From: Ruminococcus sp.
GTDB lineage: Bacteria; Bacillota; Clostridia; Oscillospirales; Ruminococcaceae
Reading direction: 5' to 3'
NCBI GenBank assembly: GCA_003488415.1
Contig: DNLQ01000027.1
Coordinates: forward strand, 1 to 24,885
DNA: 24,885 nt
A program made the translations under genes and the position numbers. Of this stretch, positions 13,105 to 20,156 are shown piece after piece. The number at the start of each line of letters is the position of its first letter. Positions within the stretch are counted from its first letter, which is position 1. The notes under the pieces were generated by a model, which worked only from the letters and a program-made list of their open reading frames with translations, was not told where the DNA came from and ran no database searches.

Positions 13105-15552
13105 TCACACTCCTGTATCGCCGTTCATATCGGCATACAGCGAGACATTCGTCATTTCTTTCAGTGCAGCACTCTCCACAAGGATGCTGCTTATGAATCC
13201 ACGCATCTCTGCGTTGTTCTTGCATTTCATTATTATCCTGTAGCGGTATTTCCCGGCGATCTTTCCGTAGGAGCATTTTACAGGTCCGAGGACTCTCACG
13301 GGAGTCTTCGGCTGAAGCTCCCTGAGCTTTCTGTCCATCAGAGCAAGTACTTTATCTGCACCTGTGCGGACTCTGTACTCCTCTGCCCCGGAAAAGCCGA
13401 ACACGCACATATCACATACCGGCGGAAATATCAGCATACGCCGTATGGATATCTCCTCACGGTAGAAGCCTTCGTAGTCCTGGGCAGCAGCAAGGTTCAT
13501 CACGTAATGCTCCGGCATGAATGTCTGGAGTATGGCACGTCCGGGCTGCTGACCTCTGCCGCTGCGTCCTACCACCTGAGTTATCAGGGAGAAGGTACGC
13601 TCATAGCTGCGGAAGTCTCCGGCATAGAGAGCCTTGTCCACTGACAGGACTCCCACCAGCGTAACATTCGGGAAATCCAGTCCCTTGCCTATCATCTGCG
13701 TGCCCACCATGATATCGTACTCCCCGCGGCGGAAAGCATCGAAGTTCTTCTCATAGGAATAGCGTGAGAAGGTGGTATCGGCATCCATACGGAGTATCCT
13801 TGCATCCGGGAAAAGCCCGGACAGCTCCTCCTCCATGCGCTGAGTACCGAAGCCCATGCTCTTCATGCGTGTACATCCGCACTCCGGACACACAGTCACC
13901 GGATCGGAGGCGTAGCCGCAGTAATGGCACATGAGCTTATTGTTCTTCTTGTGGTAGGTCAGCGGCACCGAACAGTGGGGACATACCAGCGGTTTGTTAC
14001 AGTCACAGCAGCTTATCATAGTATGGAATCCTCGGCGGTTCAGAAGCAGTATGGACTGCTCACCACGGCTGATATTCCTCCTTACCTCCTCGGTAAGAAG
14101 GCGGCTGAACTCGGTGGGATTGCCCTCCGTTCGTTCTGCATTCATATCCACCACCTTCACCTCAGGCAGCGGAAAGCTGCTGTAGCGTTTTTTCATACTG
14201 ATAAGCTGATATACGCCCTTCTCTGCGAGATAGTAGCTCTCCACCGAGGGCGTTGCAGAAGCAAGCACAAGGCTTGCTCCGTGGTACGCACAGCGCCGCT
14301 TTGCAGCGTCGTGGGCGTAGTATCTGGGGGAGCTGTCGCTTTTGTACGACCTCTCACCCTCTTCATCTATGATGATGATGCCGATATTGTCAAGGGGAGC
14401 GAATACCGCACTGCGTGTACCTATTACTATATCCGCTATCCCCTTCTGTATGCGCCGGTGTTCGTCAAGCCGCTGACCGAGGGAAAGTCCGCTGTGTATC
14501 ACAGCAACACGTTCACCGAAGAGAGACCTGAACCGTCCAAGCACCTGCGGTGTAAGTCCGATCTCAGGTATCAGCAGCATTGCCTGCCTGCCCATACTCA
14601 CGGTATCATATATTAGTTTTTCAAATACAGAAGTCTTTCCGCTTCCGGTAACTCCGTGAAGCAGGAACACCTCAGGCTCTCTGCGCAGAAGCCGGGAGTA
14701 AATGATGTCATGGGCGTTCTGCTGTTCCGGGGACAGAACGGTGTCCTCAGGTCTTGCACTCACGACTCCGGCGGCGTCCACCTGCCGGAAGGTCTCCATG
14801 TCATATTCTTCAGCCGCACCGGAAGCCACAAGGCGCTTGATGACGGTATCTGTAAAGCCGCACATATAAGCAGCCTCCCTTACAGAGGCTGAACCGTATT
14901 CCTCCAGGAACGCAGCAGCCTTGCGCTGCTTCGGCGTAAGGGCGAAGCTCTCCGGCGATCCGAGGTAACGTTCACTGAGCCGTACCATTCTCACCGAAGC
15001 ATTTCCAACATTCTGGCGGAACACGTTATTTGATTCCAGTGCGCCTTCCTCACACAGCTCATCCACTATCCTTCTGCCGTTATCGACGATATAGTTCTCA
15101 ATAACCTCGGTAAGCTCACGGCTGCCTGAGATACATCTCAGCACTCCGTACAGCTCAGCAGCCTCCTCCGTAAGTCCGGAGACACGGTCAAAGCCATGTA
15201 CAAGGGAGAATCTCTCCTTTGCCTTTACGCTCATACCCGGAGGGAGCATCGCTTTCACTGCATCGAAGTAGGTACAGAACGTCTGCTCACGGATATATAC
15301 CGCAAGCTCCAGCAGCTCTCCGGAGACCACCGGCTCGCTGTCGATTACAGCGGCAAGTGATTTCAGCCGGGAAGTGTCGGCGTATTCTGTAACTGCCATG
15401 ACTACGCCTATCCTGCGTTTGTTTCCCCTTCCGAAGGGTACCAGCACCCTGCATCCGGGGGAGACCGTCATGCCGTCCGGGATGATGTATCCGAACAAAC
15501 GGTCAAAGGAGTAGACGGCACCGCTTACAGCAGTCTCTGCGACCGGAGACAT
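13105..15552 (-). CDS. priA: Primosomal replication-restart helicase PriA
   Basis: A 3'-5' DNA helicase that reloads the replisome at stalled forks. The 815 residues comprise an N-terminal fork-binding domain (about 1-100), a winged-helix region (about 195-240), and a helicase core with Walker A HGVTGSGKTS and motif II DEEG at about residue 400. The SATPS motif III, a cysteine cluster of four CxxC-type pairs (CCDCNKPLVCPHC and MCHYCGYASDPVTVCPEC) binding two zinc ions, and the VGRSGRG motif VI follow. Motif II is usually DEEH or DEAH, so the final Gly is a variant. The start overlaps the rpoZ stop by one base (TAATG). In B. subtilis coaBC lies between rpoZ and priA; it is absent here. Confidence 0.96.
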   Translation of the reverse strand: MSPVAETAVSGAVYSFDRLFGYIIPDGMTVSPGCRVLVPFGRGNKRRIGVVMAVTEYADTSRLKSLAAVIDSEPVVSGELLELAVYIREQTFCTYFDAVKAMLPPGMSVKAKERFSLVHGFDRVSGLTEEAAELYGVLRCISGSRELTEVIENYIVDNGRRIVDELCEEGALESNNVFRQNVGNASVRMVRLSERYLGSPESFALTPKQRKAAAFLEEYGSASVREAAYMCGFTDTVIKRLVASGAAEEYDMETFRQVDAAGVVSARPEDTVLSPEQQNAHDIIYSRLLRREPEVFLLHGVTGSGKTSVFEKLIYDTVSMGRQAMLLIPEIGLTPQVLGRFRSLFGERVAVIHSGLSLGQRLDEHRRIQKGIADIVIGTRSAVFAPLDNIGIIIIDEEGERSYKSDSSPRYYAHDAAKRRCAYHGASLVLASATPSVESYYLAEKGVYQLISMKKRYSSFPLPEVKVVDMNAERTEGNPTEFSRLLTEEVRRNISRGEQSILLLNRRGFHTMISCCDCNKPLVCPHCSVPLTYHKKNNKLMCHYCGYASDPVTVCPECGCTRMKSMGFGTQRMEEELSGLFPDARILRMDADTTFSRYSYEKNFDAFRRGEYDIMVGTQMIGKGLDFPNVTLVGVLSVDKALYAGDFRSYERTFSLITQVVGRSGRGQQPGRAILQTFMPEHYVMNLAAAQDYEGFYREEISIRRMLIFPPVCDMCVFGFSGAEEYRVRTGADKVLALMDRKLRELQPKTPVRVLGPVKCSYGKIAGKYRYRIIMKCKNNAEMRGFISSILVESAALKEMTNVSLYADMNGDTGV

Positions 15553-15752
15553 TACTCCTCGTCAGTGCTTACTATCTTGCACTTTCCGCTTGCAAGCTCC
15601 TCAACGGCAGTCTTTACAGGCTTCTCCTCCAGAGTCTGATTATTTTTGATCAGCTCGTCGGAGATCTCTCTTGCACGCTTTGCAACGGCGATAACAAGTG
15701 AGTAGCAGCTCTCATTCTTGGATATGATCTGATTTACTGCTGGTCTAAGCAT
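15552..15752 (-). CDS. rpoZ: RNA polymerase omega subunit
   Basis: This 66-residue protein begins MLRPAVNQIISKNESCYSLV and contains the conserved segment VIAVAKRAREISDEL. Omega is a small accessory subunit that helps fold and hold the beta-prime subunit. The ATG overlaps the gmk 3' end by 8 bases and its TAA overlaps the priA ATG. The gmk-rpoZ pair is strongly conserved in bacteria, which supports the call despite the short length. The C-terminal tail is short and acidic (STDEE). Confidence 0.93.
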   Translation of the reverse strand: MLRPAVNQIISKNESCYSLVIAVAKRAREISDELIKNNQTLEEKPVKTAVEELASGKCKIVSTDEE

Positions 15753-16353
15753 TTTTTATTACCTCCTCTATATGATCGCTCATAAGCTCCGCACGAAGCT
15801 GCTCAGCACGGATTATGCTGAAGAAATCAGCCACTGCGTCCTCCAGAGCGTCGTTGACTACAATATAATCGTAATCGGGAGCGTACTTCAGCTCGTCAAG
15901 AGCCTGTGCGATACGCTTGTCGATAACTTCGGGAGTCTCTGTGCCGCGTTTCTCAAGACGGCGGCGTATCTCCTGCATGGATGGCGGAGCGATGAATACG
16001 AAAAGTGCATCGGGACGCTTTTTCCGCATCTGCATAGCACCCTGCACCTCGATCTCAAGGATCACATCTGTTCCCTGCTCAAGGTACGGATCCACCTCAC
16101 TGCGAAGTGTACCGTAAAGGTTCCCGCAGTACTCCGCATTCTCCAGAAAATCGCCGTTTTCCACACGTCTGAGGAACTCCTCACGGGTGAGGAAGTGATA
16201 GGAAACGCCGTCCACCTCGCCTTCACGAGGCTCTCTGGTAGTAGCGGAAACCGAGCAGCGGAACCGCTTATCCTTCAGTATCTCGCCTAACATAGTTCCC
16301 TTTCCGCAGCCCGAGGGTGCAGAGAAAACGATAAGTCTGCCTTTCTTTGCCAT
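15745..16353 (-). CDS. gmk: Guanylate kinase
   Basis: Phosphorylates GMP to GDP with ATP, an essential step in GTP and (p)ppGpp supply. It begins MAKKGRLIVFSAPSGCGKGT, which includes the P-loop. The GMP-binding segment TTREPREGEVDGVSYHFLTREEF follows, with EIEVQGAMQMRK and the lid region IRRRLEKRGTE. The length is about 202 residues. I chose the ATG at 16353 because GGAGGAG lies 7 bases upstream; an ATG two codons earlier (16359) would sit too close to it. The remA stop overlaps this region. Confidence 0.96.
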   Translation of the reverse strand: MAKKGRLIVFSAPSGCGKGTMLGEILKDKRFRCSVSATTREPREGEVDGVSYHFLTREEFLRRVENGDFLENAEYCGNLYGTLRSEVDPYLEQGTDVILEIEVQGAMQMRKKRPDALFVFIAPPSMQEIRRRLEKRGTETPEVIDKRIAQALDELKYAPDYDYIVVNDALEDAVADFFSIIRAEQLRAELMSDHIEEVIKNA

Positions 16354-16355
16354 AT

Positions 16356-16595
16356 TCATTCTCCTCCTTCTATCCTTGCGGCGATAGTCTCGGAGATCAG
16401 TGATGAAAGGACTACGTGTCCGCTGTCCATTATTATCACCGCACGTGTCTTTCTGCCGCAGGTGGCGTCCACAGCCCGTCCGCTGTCCTTTGCATCCTGT
16501 ATCAGGCGCTTGATAGGCGCAGCCTCCGGGTTGACTATTGATACTATCCTGGCTTCGGAGATCATATTGCCGTAGCCGATATTGATCATCTTCAT
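16356..16595 (-). CDS. remA: RemA-family regulatory protein (DUF370)
   Basis: This 79-residue protein begins MKMINIGYGNMI and contains RIVSIVNPEAAPIKRLIQ and ATCGRKTRAVIIMDSGHV, the hallmark of the RemA/YlzA family. In B. subtilis RemA is a DNA-binding activator of biofilm matrix genes and assembles into rings that wrap DNA. Its place between yicC and gmk is the same as in B. subtilis (yloC-ylzA-gmk). Its target in this organism is unknown. The neighbouring yicC stop is 3 bases upstream. Confidence 0.95.
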   Translation of the reverse strand: MKMINIGYGNMISEARIVSIVNPEAAPIKRLIQDAKDSGRAVDATCGRKTRAVIIMDSGHVVLSSLISETIAARIEGGE

Positions 16596-16598
16596 AGC

Positions 16599-17477
16599 TT
16601 ATTCCACATTCTGTATCTGCTCACGTATCTTCTCTATCTCAGCCTTCATATCCACCACCAGCTTGGTGATGCTGAGATCCTGAGCCTTTGAACCGATAGT
16701 ATTTACCTCACGGTTCATCTCCTGGACGATGAAGTCCAGCTTTCTTCCCACAGCCTCGGTACAGTCCATCATGCTGCGGAGCTGTGAGATGTGGCTGCGA
16801 AGCCTTACAGTCTCTTCATCCACTGCTATCTTCTCAGCGAATACGGCAGCTTCTGTAAGTATGCGCTGCTGATCTATGTCCTTGTTTTCCAGTATCTCAG
16901 TGAGCTTCTGGTAAAGGCGCTTGCGGTAAGCCTCAACGGTCCTGGGCGACTGCTCCTCCACCTTCTGCACCAGTGCGAGTATGGTATCGGATTTCTCCAG
17001 TACATCGCTGCGGAGCCTTTCGCCCTCTACAGCACGCATCTCCACAAAGCGGTCAAGAGCTTCCTGTGCAACTGCTGCGACGTCCTCCCACACCTGCTCC
17101 TCGTCATCCGGAGTCTTCTGGATAGTGAAGATGTCAGGCAGCTTTATCAGCTTGGAAAGTGAAAGATCATCAGTAAGTCCCAGCTCGTCGGCAACGCCTC
17201 TCAGTGCGTTGACATATCCCTCGGCAGCACCCTTGTTCACAGCTATCTCTGTATCTCTGCCCTCGATATTGTTTATGCTTACCGAGATCTCGACTTTTCC
17301 CCGGGAGATACCGGTCTTCAGCATAGCCTTCAGTTTCTCGTCGATATAGCTGTATGTCCTGGGGACTCTTGAAGAATACTCGTAGTACCTGTGATTAACG
17401 GAGCGTATCTCCACAAGTATATCTCTGCCGTTGAGTATACTCTGTGCCCTGCCATAGCCAGTCATGCTTTTTAACAC
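16599..17477 (-). CDS. YicC-family endoribonuclease (YloC)
   Basis: A cytoplasmic endoribonuclease of the YicC family, first gene of the long operon. From the chosen GTG at 17477 it is 292 residues, the usual family length, and starts (M)LKSMTGYGRAQ, the family's diagnostic N-terminus. A C-terminal DUF1732-like segment with GRKLDFIVQEMNREVNTIGSK is present. AAAGAAGG lies 7 bases before this GTG. The frame stays open 32 codons further to a GTG at 17573 and has an ATG at 17498, but neither has a ribosome-binding site and the added residues do not resemble the family. B. subtilis calls the homologue YloC. Confidence 0.93.
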   Translation of the reverse strand: MLKSMTGYGRAQSILNGRDILVEIRSVNHRYYEYSSRVPRTYSYIDEKLKAMLKTGISRGKVEISVSINNIEGRDTEIAVNKGAAEGYVNALRGVADELGLTDDLSLSKLIKLPDIFTIQKTPDDEEQVWEDVAAVAQEALDRFVEMRAVEGERLRSDVLEKSDTILALVQKVEEQSPRTVEAYRKRLYQKLTEILENKDIDQQRILTEAAVFAEKIAVDEETVRLRSHISQLRSMMDCTEAVGRKLDFIVQEMNREVNTIGSKAQDLSITKLVVDMKAEIEKIREQIQNVE

Positions 17478-17515
17478 TTGATCGCCTTCTTTACTCATAA
17501 TATTATTGGCACGCA

Positions 17516-17626
17516 CTCCGGACAGCGCCGGAGCTGCATCGAAACATCCATTTGCAGCCGTTCCGCAGATCACTGATGACGTAATAAAACTCTGACCGGA
17601 CGGTTCTTTCTGAGTAGGCTGTCCGG
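17516..17626 (-). promoter_or_regulatory. Structured 5' leader of the yicC operon with competing pairings
   Basis: Within the roughly 185-base leader, plus-strand CTCCGG (17516-17521) and CCGGAG (17528-17533) form one hairpin. CCGGAC (17596-17601) and GTCCGG (17621-17626) can form another. The 17618-17626 segment GCTGTCCGG is also exactly complementary to CCGGACAGC at 17518-17526, so a long-range 9-bp helix would exclude both small hairpins. No U run or known riboswitch consensus was recognised. Regulation is only a possibility. Confidence 0.35.
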
Positions 17627-17668
17627 GACCTTACTACTATCAATACCGCACAGCTATACTATTATATT

Positions 17669-17697
17669 ATTATAACACGAAGCCCGCAGAAATGCAA
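17669..17697 (-). promoter_or_regulatory. Sigma-A promoter of the 15-gene yicC-spoVM operon
   Basis: On the minus strand TTGCAT (17697-17692) and TATAAT (17674-17669) are separated by exactly 17 bases. An A/T-rich tract (AAATAAAAAAACAC) lies just upstream of the -35 and could act as an UP element. Transcription would begin near 17662, leaving about 185 bases before the yicC start. No other comparably good promoter was seen further along the operon, although internal ones cannot be excluded by eye. Confidence 0.82.
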
Positions 17698-17811
17698 GTG
17701 TTTTTTTATTTGTCAAAAGAATGCCGGGAGATATTGCAGAATGTGTAAATTCATTGCATATCGCCGTCATGTCATGCGGGGATCCAGGACTGCTCCGGCA
17801 CTGTTTTTCTG

Positions 17812-17826
17812 CAAGTCCCGGACTTG
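17812..17826. promoter_or_regulatory. Perfect palindrome upstream of the metG promoter
   Basis: CAAGTCC-C-GGACTTG is a perfect 7-bp inverted repeat around a single central base, ending 25 bases before the metG -35. It lies between the divergent metG and yicC promoters and fits the size of a dimeric regulator site. The central one-base loop makes an RNA hairpin unlikely. The function is not known. Confidence 0.35.
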
Positions 17827-17851
17827 AAGATACTTTTTTTGCGAAAAGCAC

Positions 17852-17880
17852 TTGTTTCGTCCGGAAAAATGGTGTATAAT
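17852..17880 (+). promoter_or_regulatory. Sigma-A promoter of metG
   Basis: TTGTTT (17852-17857) and TATAAT (17875-17880) with a 17-base spacer. The predicted transcript starts near 17887, giving a leader of about 67 bases that can form a small CGCCTG/CAGGCG hairpin (17889-17925). No T-box or SAM riboswitch is present in it, unlike many Firmicute methionine genes. Confidence 0.8.
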
Positions 17881-17953
17881 AAAATAAGCGCCTGTATACA
17901 GTCTCCGGCGAAAGACCTTCAGGCGGCAAATCTACAGAACGGAGAGAAAACTT

Positions 17954-19945
17954 ATGTCAAAGAAACCCTTTTACATCACCACGCCTATTTACTATCCTTC
18001 GGGAGATCCGCACATCGGTCACTGCTATACAACAGTTGCCTGCGATTCTATCGCCCGTTACAAACGAATGCAGGGTTATGACGTAATGTTCCTTACCGGT
18101 ACTGACGAGCACGGTCTGAAGATAGAGCAGAAGGCTGCTGAGCAGGGCGTGACTCCCAAGGAATACGTTGACGGTATCGTAGCAATATTCAAAAAGCTCT
18201 GGAGCTATATGAATATCAGCTACGACAGATATATCCGCACTACCGATGACTACCACATCGAGTCAGTGCAGAAGATCTTCAAGGAACTCTACGACAGAGG
18301 CTATATCTACAAGGGCGAGTACTCAGGAAAGTACTGTACCCCCTGCGAGAGCTTCTGGACCGACTCACAGCTTGACGAGAACGGCTGCTGTCCCGAATGT
18401 CACAGACCTGTTACACTGGAGAAGGAGGAGTCTTACTTCTTCAGGATGTCTCCCTTTGCCGACAGGATCGAAAAGCTCCTGCTGGATACAGATTTCCTCC
18501 GCCCGAAGACAAGAGCTGTTGAGCTGGTAAACAACTTCATCAAGCCCGGTCTGGAGGATCTCTGCGTATCAAGAACTACATTCAAGTGGGGCATCCCCGT
18601 ATCATTCGACGACAAGCACGTTGTATACGTGTGGATCGACGCCCTTTCCAACTACATCACCGCTCTGGGCTACCTCAACGGCGCTCACAGCGACTTCGAT
18701 ACCTACTGGCCGGCTGACGTACACATGGTGGCAAAGGACATTATGCGCTTCCACGCTATCATATGGCCTGCAATGCTTATGGCTCTCGACCTGCCGCTGC
18801 CCAAGCACCTTGCCGTACACGGCTGGATCACCTTCCAGAGCAAGACCGGCGAAGCTCAGAAGATGTCAAAGTCACTGGGCAATGTTGTGGATCCGTTCAT
18901 GCTGGGCGAGCGTTACGGCGTTGATGCTATCAGATACCACATCCTTCGTGAAATGGCTCTGGGTGCTGACAGCGCATTCTCCAACGAGATCATGATAAAC
19001 CGCATCAACTCAGACCTCGCCAACGGCTTCGGAAACCTTGTATCACGTACAGTCGCAATGGCTGACAAGTACTTCGGCGGCACTCTCCCCGTGGAGCGTC
19101 AGGAGGCTGAGATAGACAAGTCCCTCATGGACTGCCTGCTTTCTATCCGTGACAAGGCAGACAAGTGCATCGACGAAACAAGACTCAAGAACGCTCTTGA
19201 GGAGATCTTCACTGCTGTTGACCGTGCGAATAAGTACATCGACGAGACTGAGCCGTGGAAACTGGGCAAGGACGAGTCTCAGTACCCCAGACTTGCTTCA
19301 GTACTCTACAACCTGCTGGAGTCCATCCGTATCATATCCACTCTCCTTTCACCCTTCATGCCTACTATCATGCCTGAGGTGTGGGAGCAGATAGGTGCAT
19401 CAAAGAACGATGTTACCTACGAGAACGCCGGTAAGTTCGGTGTACTCCCTGCTGACGTGACAGTTCACAAGGGAAGGATACTCTTCCCCCGTATCGACAC
19501 CCAGAAGGAGCTTGAAGAACTCAACGCTATAATAGAAAAGAATATGGCAGAGGCTCAGGCAAAGCTCTCCGGATACGAAAAGTCTGATGAAGCTCCCGCT
19601 GAGGAGAAGATCGAACTTGCTCCGGAGATCACTATAGACGACTTCGCAAAGATCGAGATACGTGCCGCAAAGGTCCTGTCTGCGGAAAGAGTGAAGAAGT
19701 CCGACAAGCTGCTCTGTCTCCAGCTTGACGACGGCATGGGCGGACGCCAGGTAGTATCCGGGATAGCTCAGTACTACGCTCCGGAAGACCTGGTAGGAAA
19801 GACTCTCCAGCTCATCGCTAACCTCAAGCCCGTGAAGCTCAGAGGCGTTGACAGCTTCGGTATGATCTGCGCCGCCGATACTCCCGACGGCATCAGAGTC
19901 GTATTCCTCGATGATGACATTCCGGCTGGTTCAAAGATAAGATAA
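17954..19945 (+). CDS. metG: Methionine-tRNA ligase with C-terminal tRNA-binding domain
   Basis: Charges tRNAMet with methionine. The 663-residue protein has the class I HIGH motif (PHIGH, 19-23), a one-zinc knuckle with CTPC (128-131) and CPEC (146-149), and the KMSKS loop at about 303-307. An anticodon-binding helical domain (about 350-530) is followed by a linker and an EMAP/Arc1p-type tRNA-binding domain (about 558-663, with IDDFAKIEIRAAKVLSAE and LKPVKLRGVDSFGM). This appended domain allows dimerisation in many bacterial MetRS. The ATG is preceded by GGAGAG. It is monocistronic, divergent from the yicC operon and followed by a GC-rich stem-loop. Confidence 0.97.
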   Translation: MSKKPFYITTPIYYPSGDPHIGHCYTTVACDSIARYKRMQGYDVMFLTGTDEHGLKIEQKAAEQGVTPKEYVDGIVAIFKKLWSYMNISYDRYIRTTDDYHIESVQKIFKELYDRGYIYKGEYSGKYCTPCESFWTDSQLDENGCCPECHRPVTLEKEESYFFRMSPFADRIEKLLLDTDFLRPKTRAVELVNNFIKPGLEDLCVSRTTFKWGIPVSFDDKHVVYVWIDALSNYITALGYLNGAHSDFDTYWPADVHMVAKDIMRFHAIIWPAMLMALDLPLPKHLAVHGWITFQSKTGEAQKMSKSLGNVVDPFMLGERYGVDAIRYHILREMALGADSAFSNEIMINRINSDLANGFGNLVSRTVAMADKYFGGTLPVERQEAEIDKSLMDCLLSIRDKADKCIDETRLKNALEEIFTAVDRANKYIDETEPWKLGKDESQYPRLASVLYNLLESIRIISTLLSPFMPTIMPEVWEQIGASKNDVTYENAGKFGVLPADVTVHKGRILFPRIDTQKELEELNAIIEKNMAEAQAKLSGYEKSDEAPAEEKIELAPEITIDDFAKIEIRAAKVLSAERVKKSDKLLCLQLDDGMGGRQVVSGIAQYYAPEDLVGKTLQLIANLKPVKLRGVDSFGMICAADTPDGIRVVFLDDDIPAGSKIR

Positions 19946-19950
19946 CATTT

Positions 19951-19973
19951 CAGGGCGCACTGAGTGCGCCCTG
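19951..19973 (+). terminator. Stem-loop after metG, possible terminator
   Basis: CAGGGCGCAC and GTGCGCCCTG form a perfect 10-bp GC-rich stem with a 3-base loop, 5 bases after the metG stop. The following bases (AGTCATACATATC) are not a U run, so intrinsic termination may be weak or factor-assisted. The stem could also protect the 3' end of the mRNA. Confidence 0.6.
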
Positions 19974-20092
19974 AGTCATACATATCTGCTTATAATTTAA
20001 GTGAACTATAGTCATATTCCCCTTAATTAATCCTTTCGCACTGTATCATCATACAAAATTCAGTTAATTGCAGCTGAAATTATGGTGAGATC

Positions 20093-20121
20093 TTGATTTT
20101 TATATTAAATCGGTGTATAAT
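20093..20121 (+). promoter_or_regulatory. Sigma-A promoter of the first SGNH esterase gene
   Basis: TTGATT (20093-20098) and TATAAT (20116-20121) are 17 bases apart. A second TATAAT (20127-20132) lies just downstream. The ribosome-binding site is the AGGGGG at 20143-20148. The rest of the intergenic region from 19974 is AT-rich and shows no gene. Confidence 0.75.
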
Positions 20122-20156
20122 TAAAGTATAATTTAATTTATCAGGGGGATAATCTT

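Noticed and set aside
13924..14616. 230-codon plus-strand frame opposite priA
   Set aside because: Antisense to the helicase and zinc region of PriA, without any recognisable motif.
17478..17573. In-frame 32-codon N-terminal extension of yicC
   Set aside because: The GTG at 17573 and ATG at 17498 have no ribosome-binding site, the extra residues do not match the family, and the region is better explained as structured leader RNA.
17711..17716. TTGACA on the minus strand upstream of the yicC promoter
   Set aside because: No -10 hexamer lies 16-18 bases downstream; the TTGCAT/TATAAT pair is correctly spaced and explains the promoter.
19991..19996. TATAAT after metG
   Set aside because: No -35 at suitable distance; chance occurrence in AT-rich intergenic DNA.
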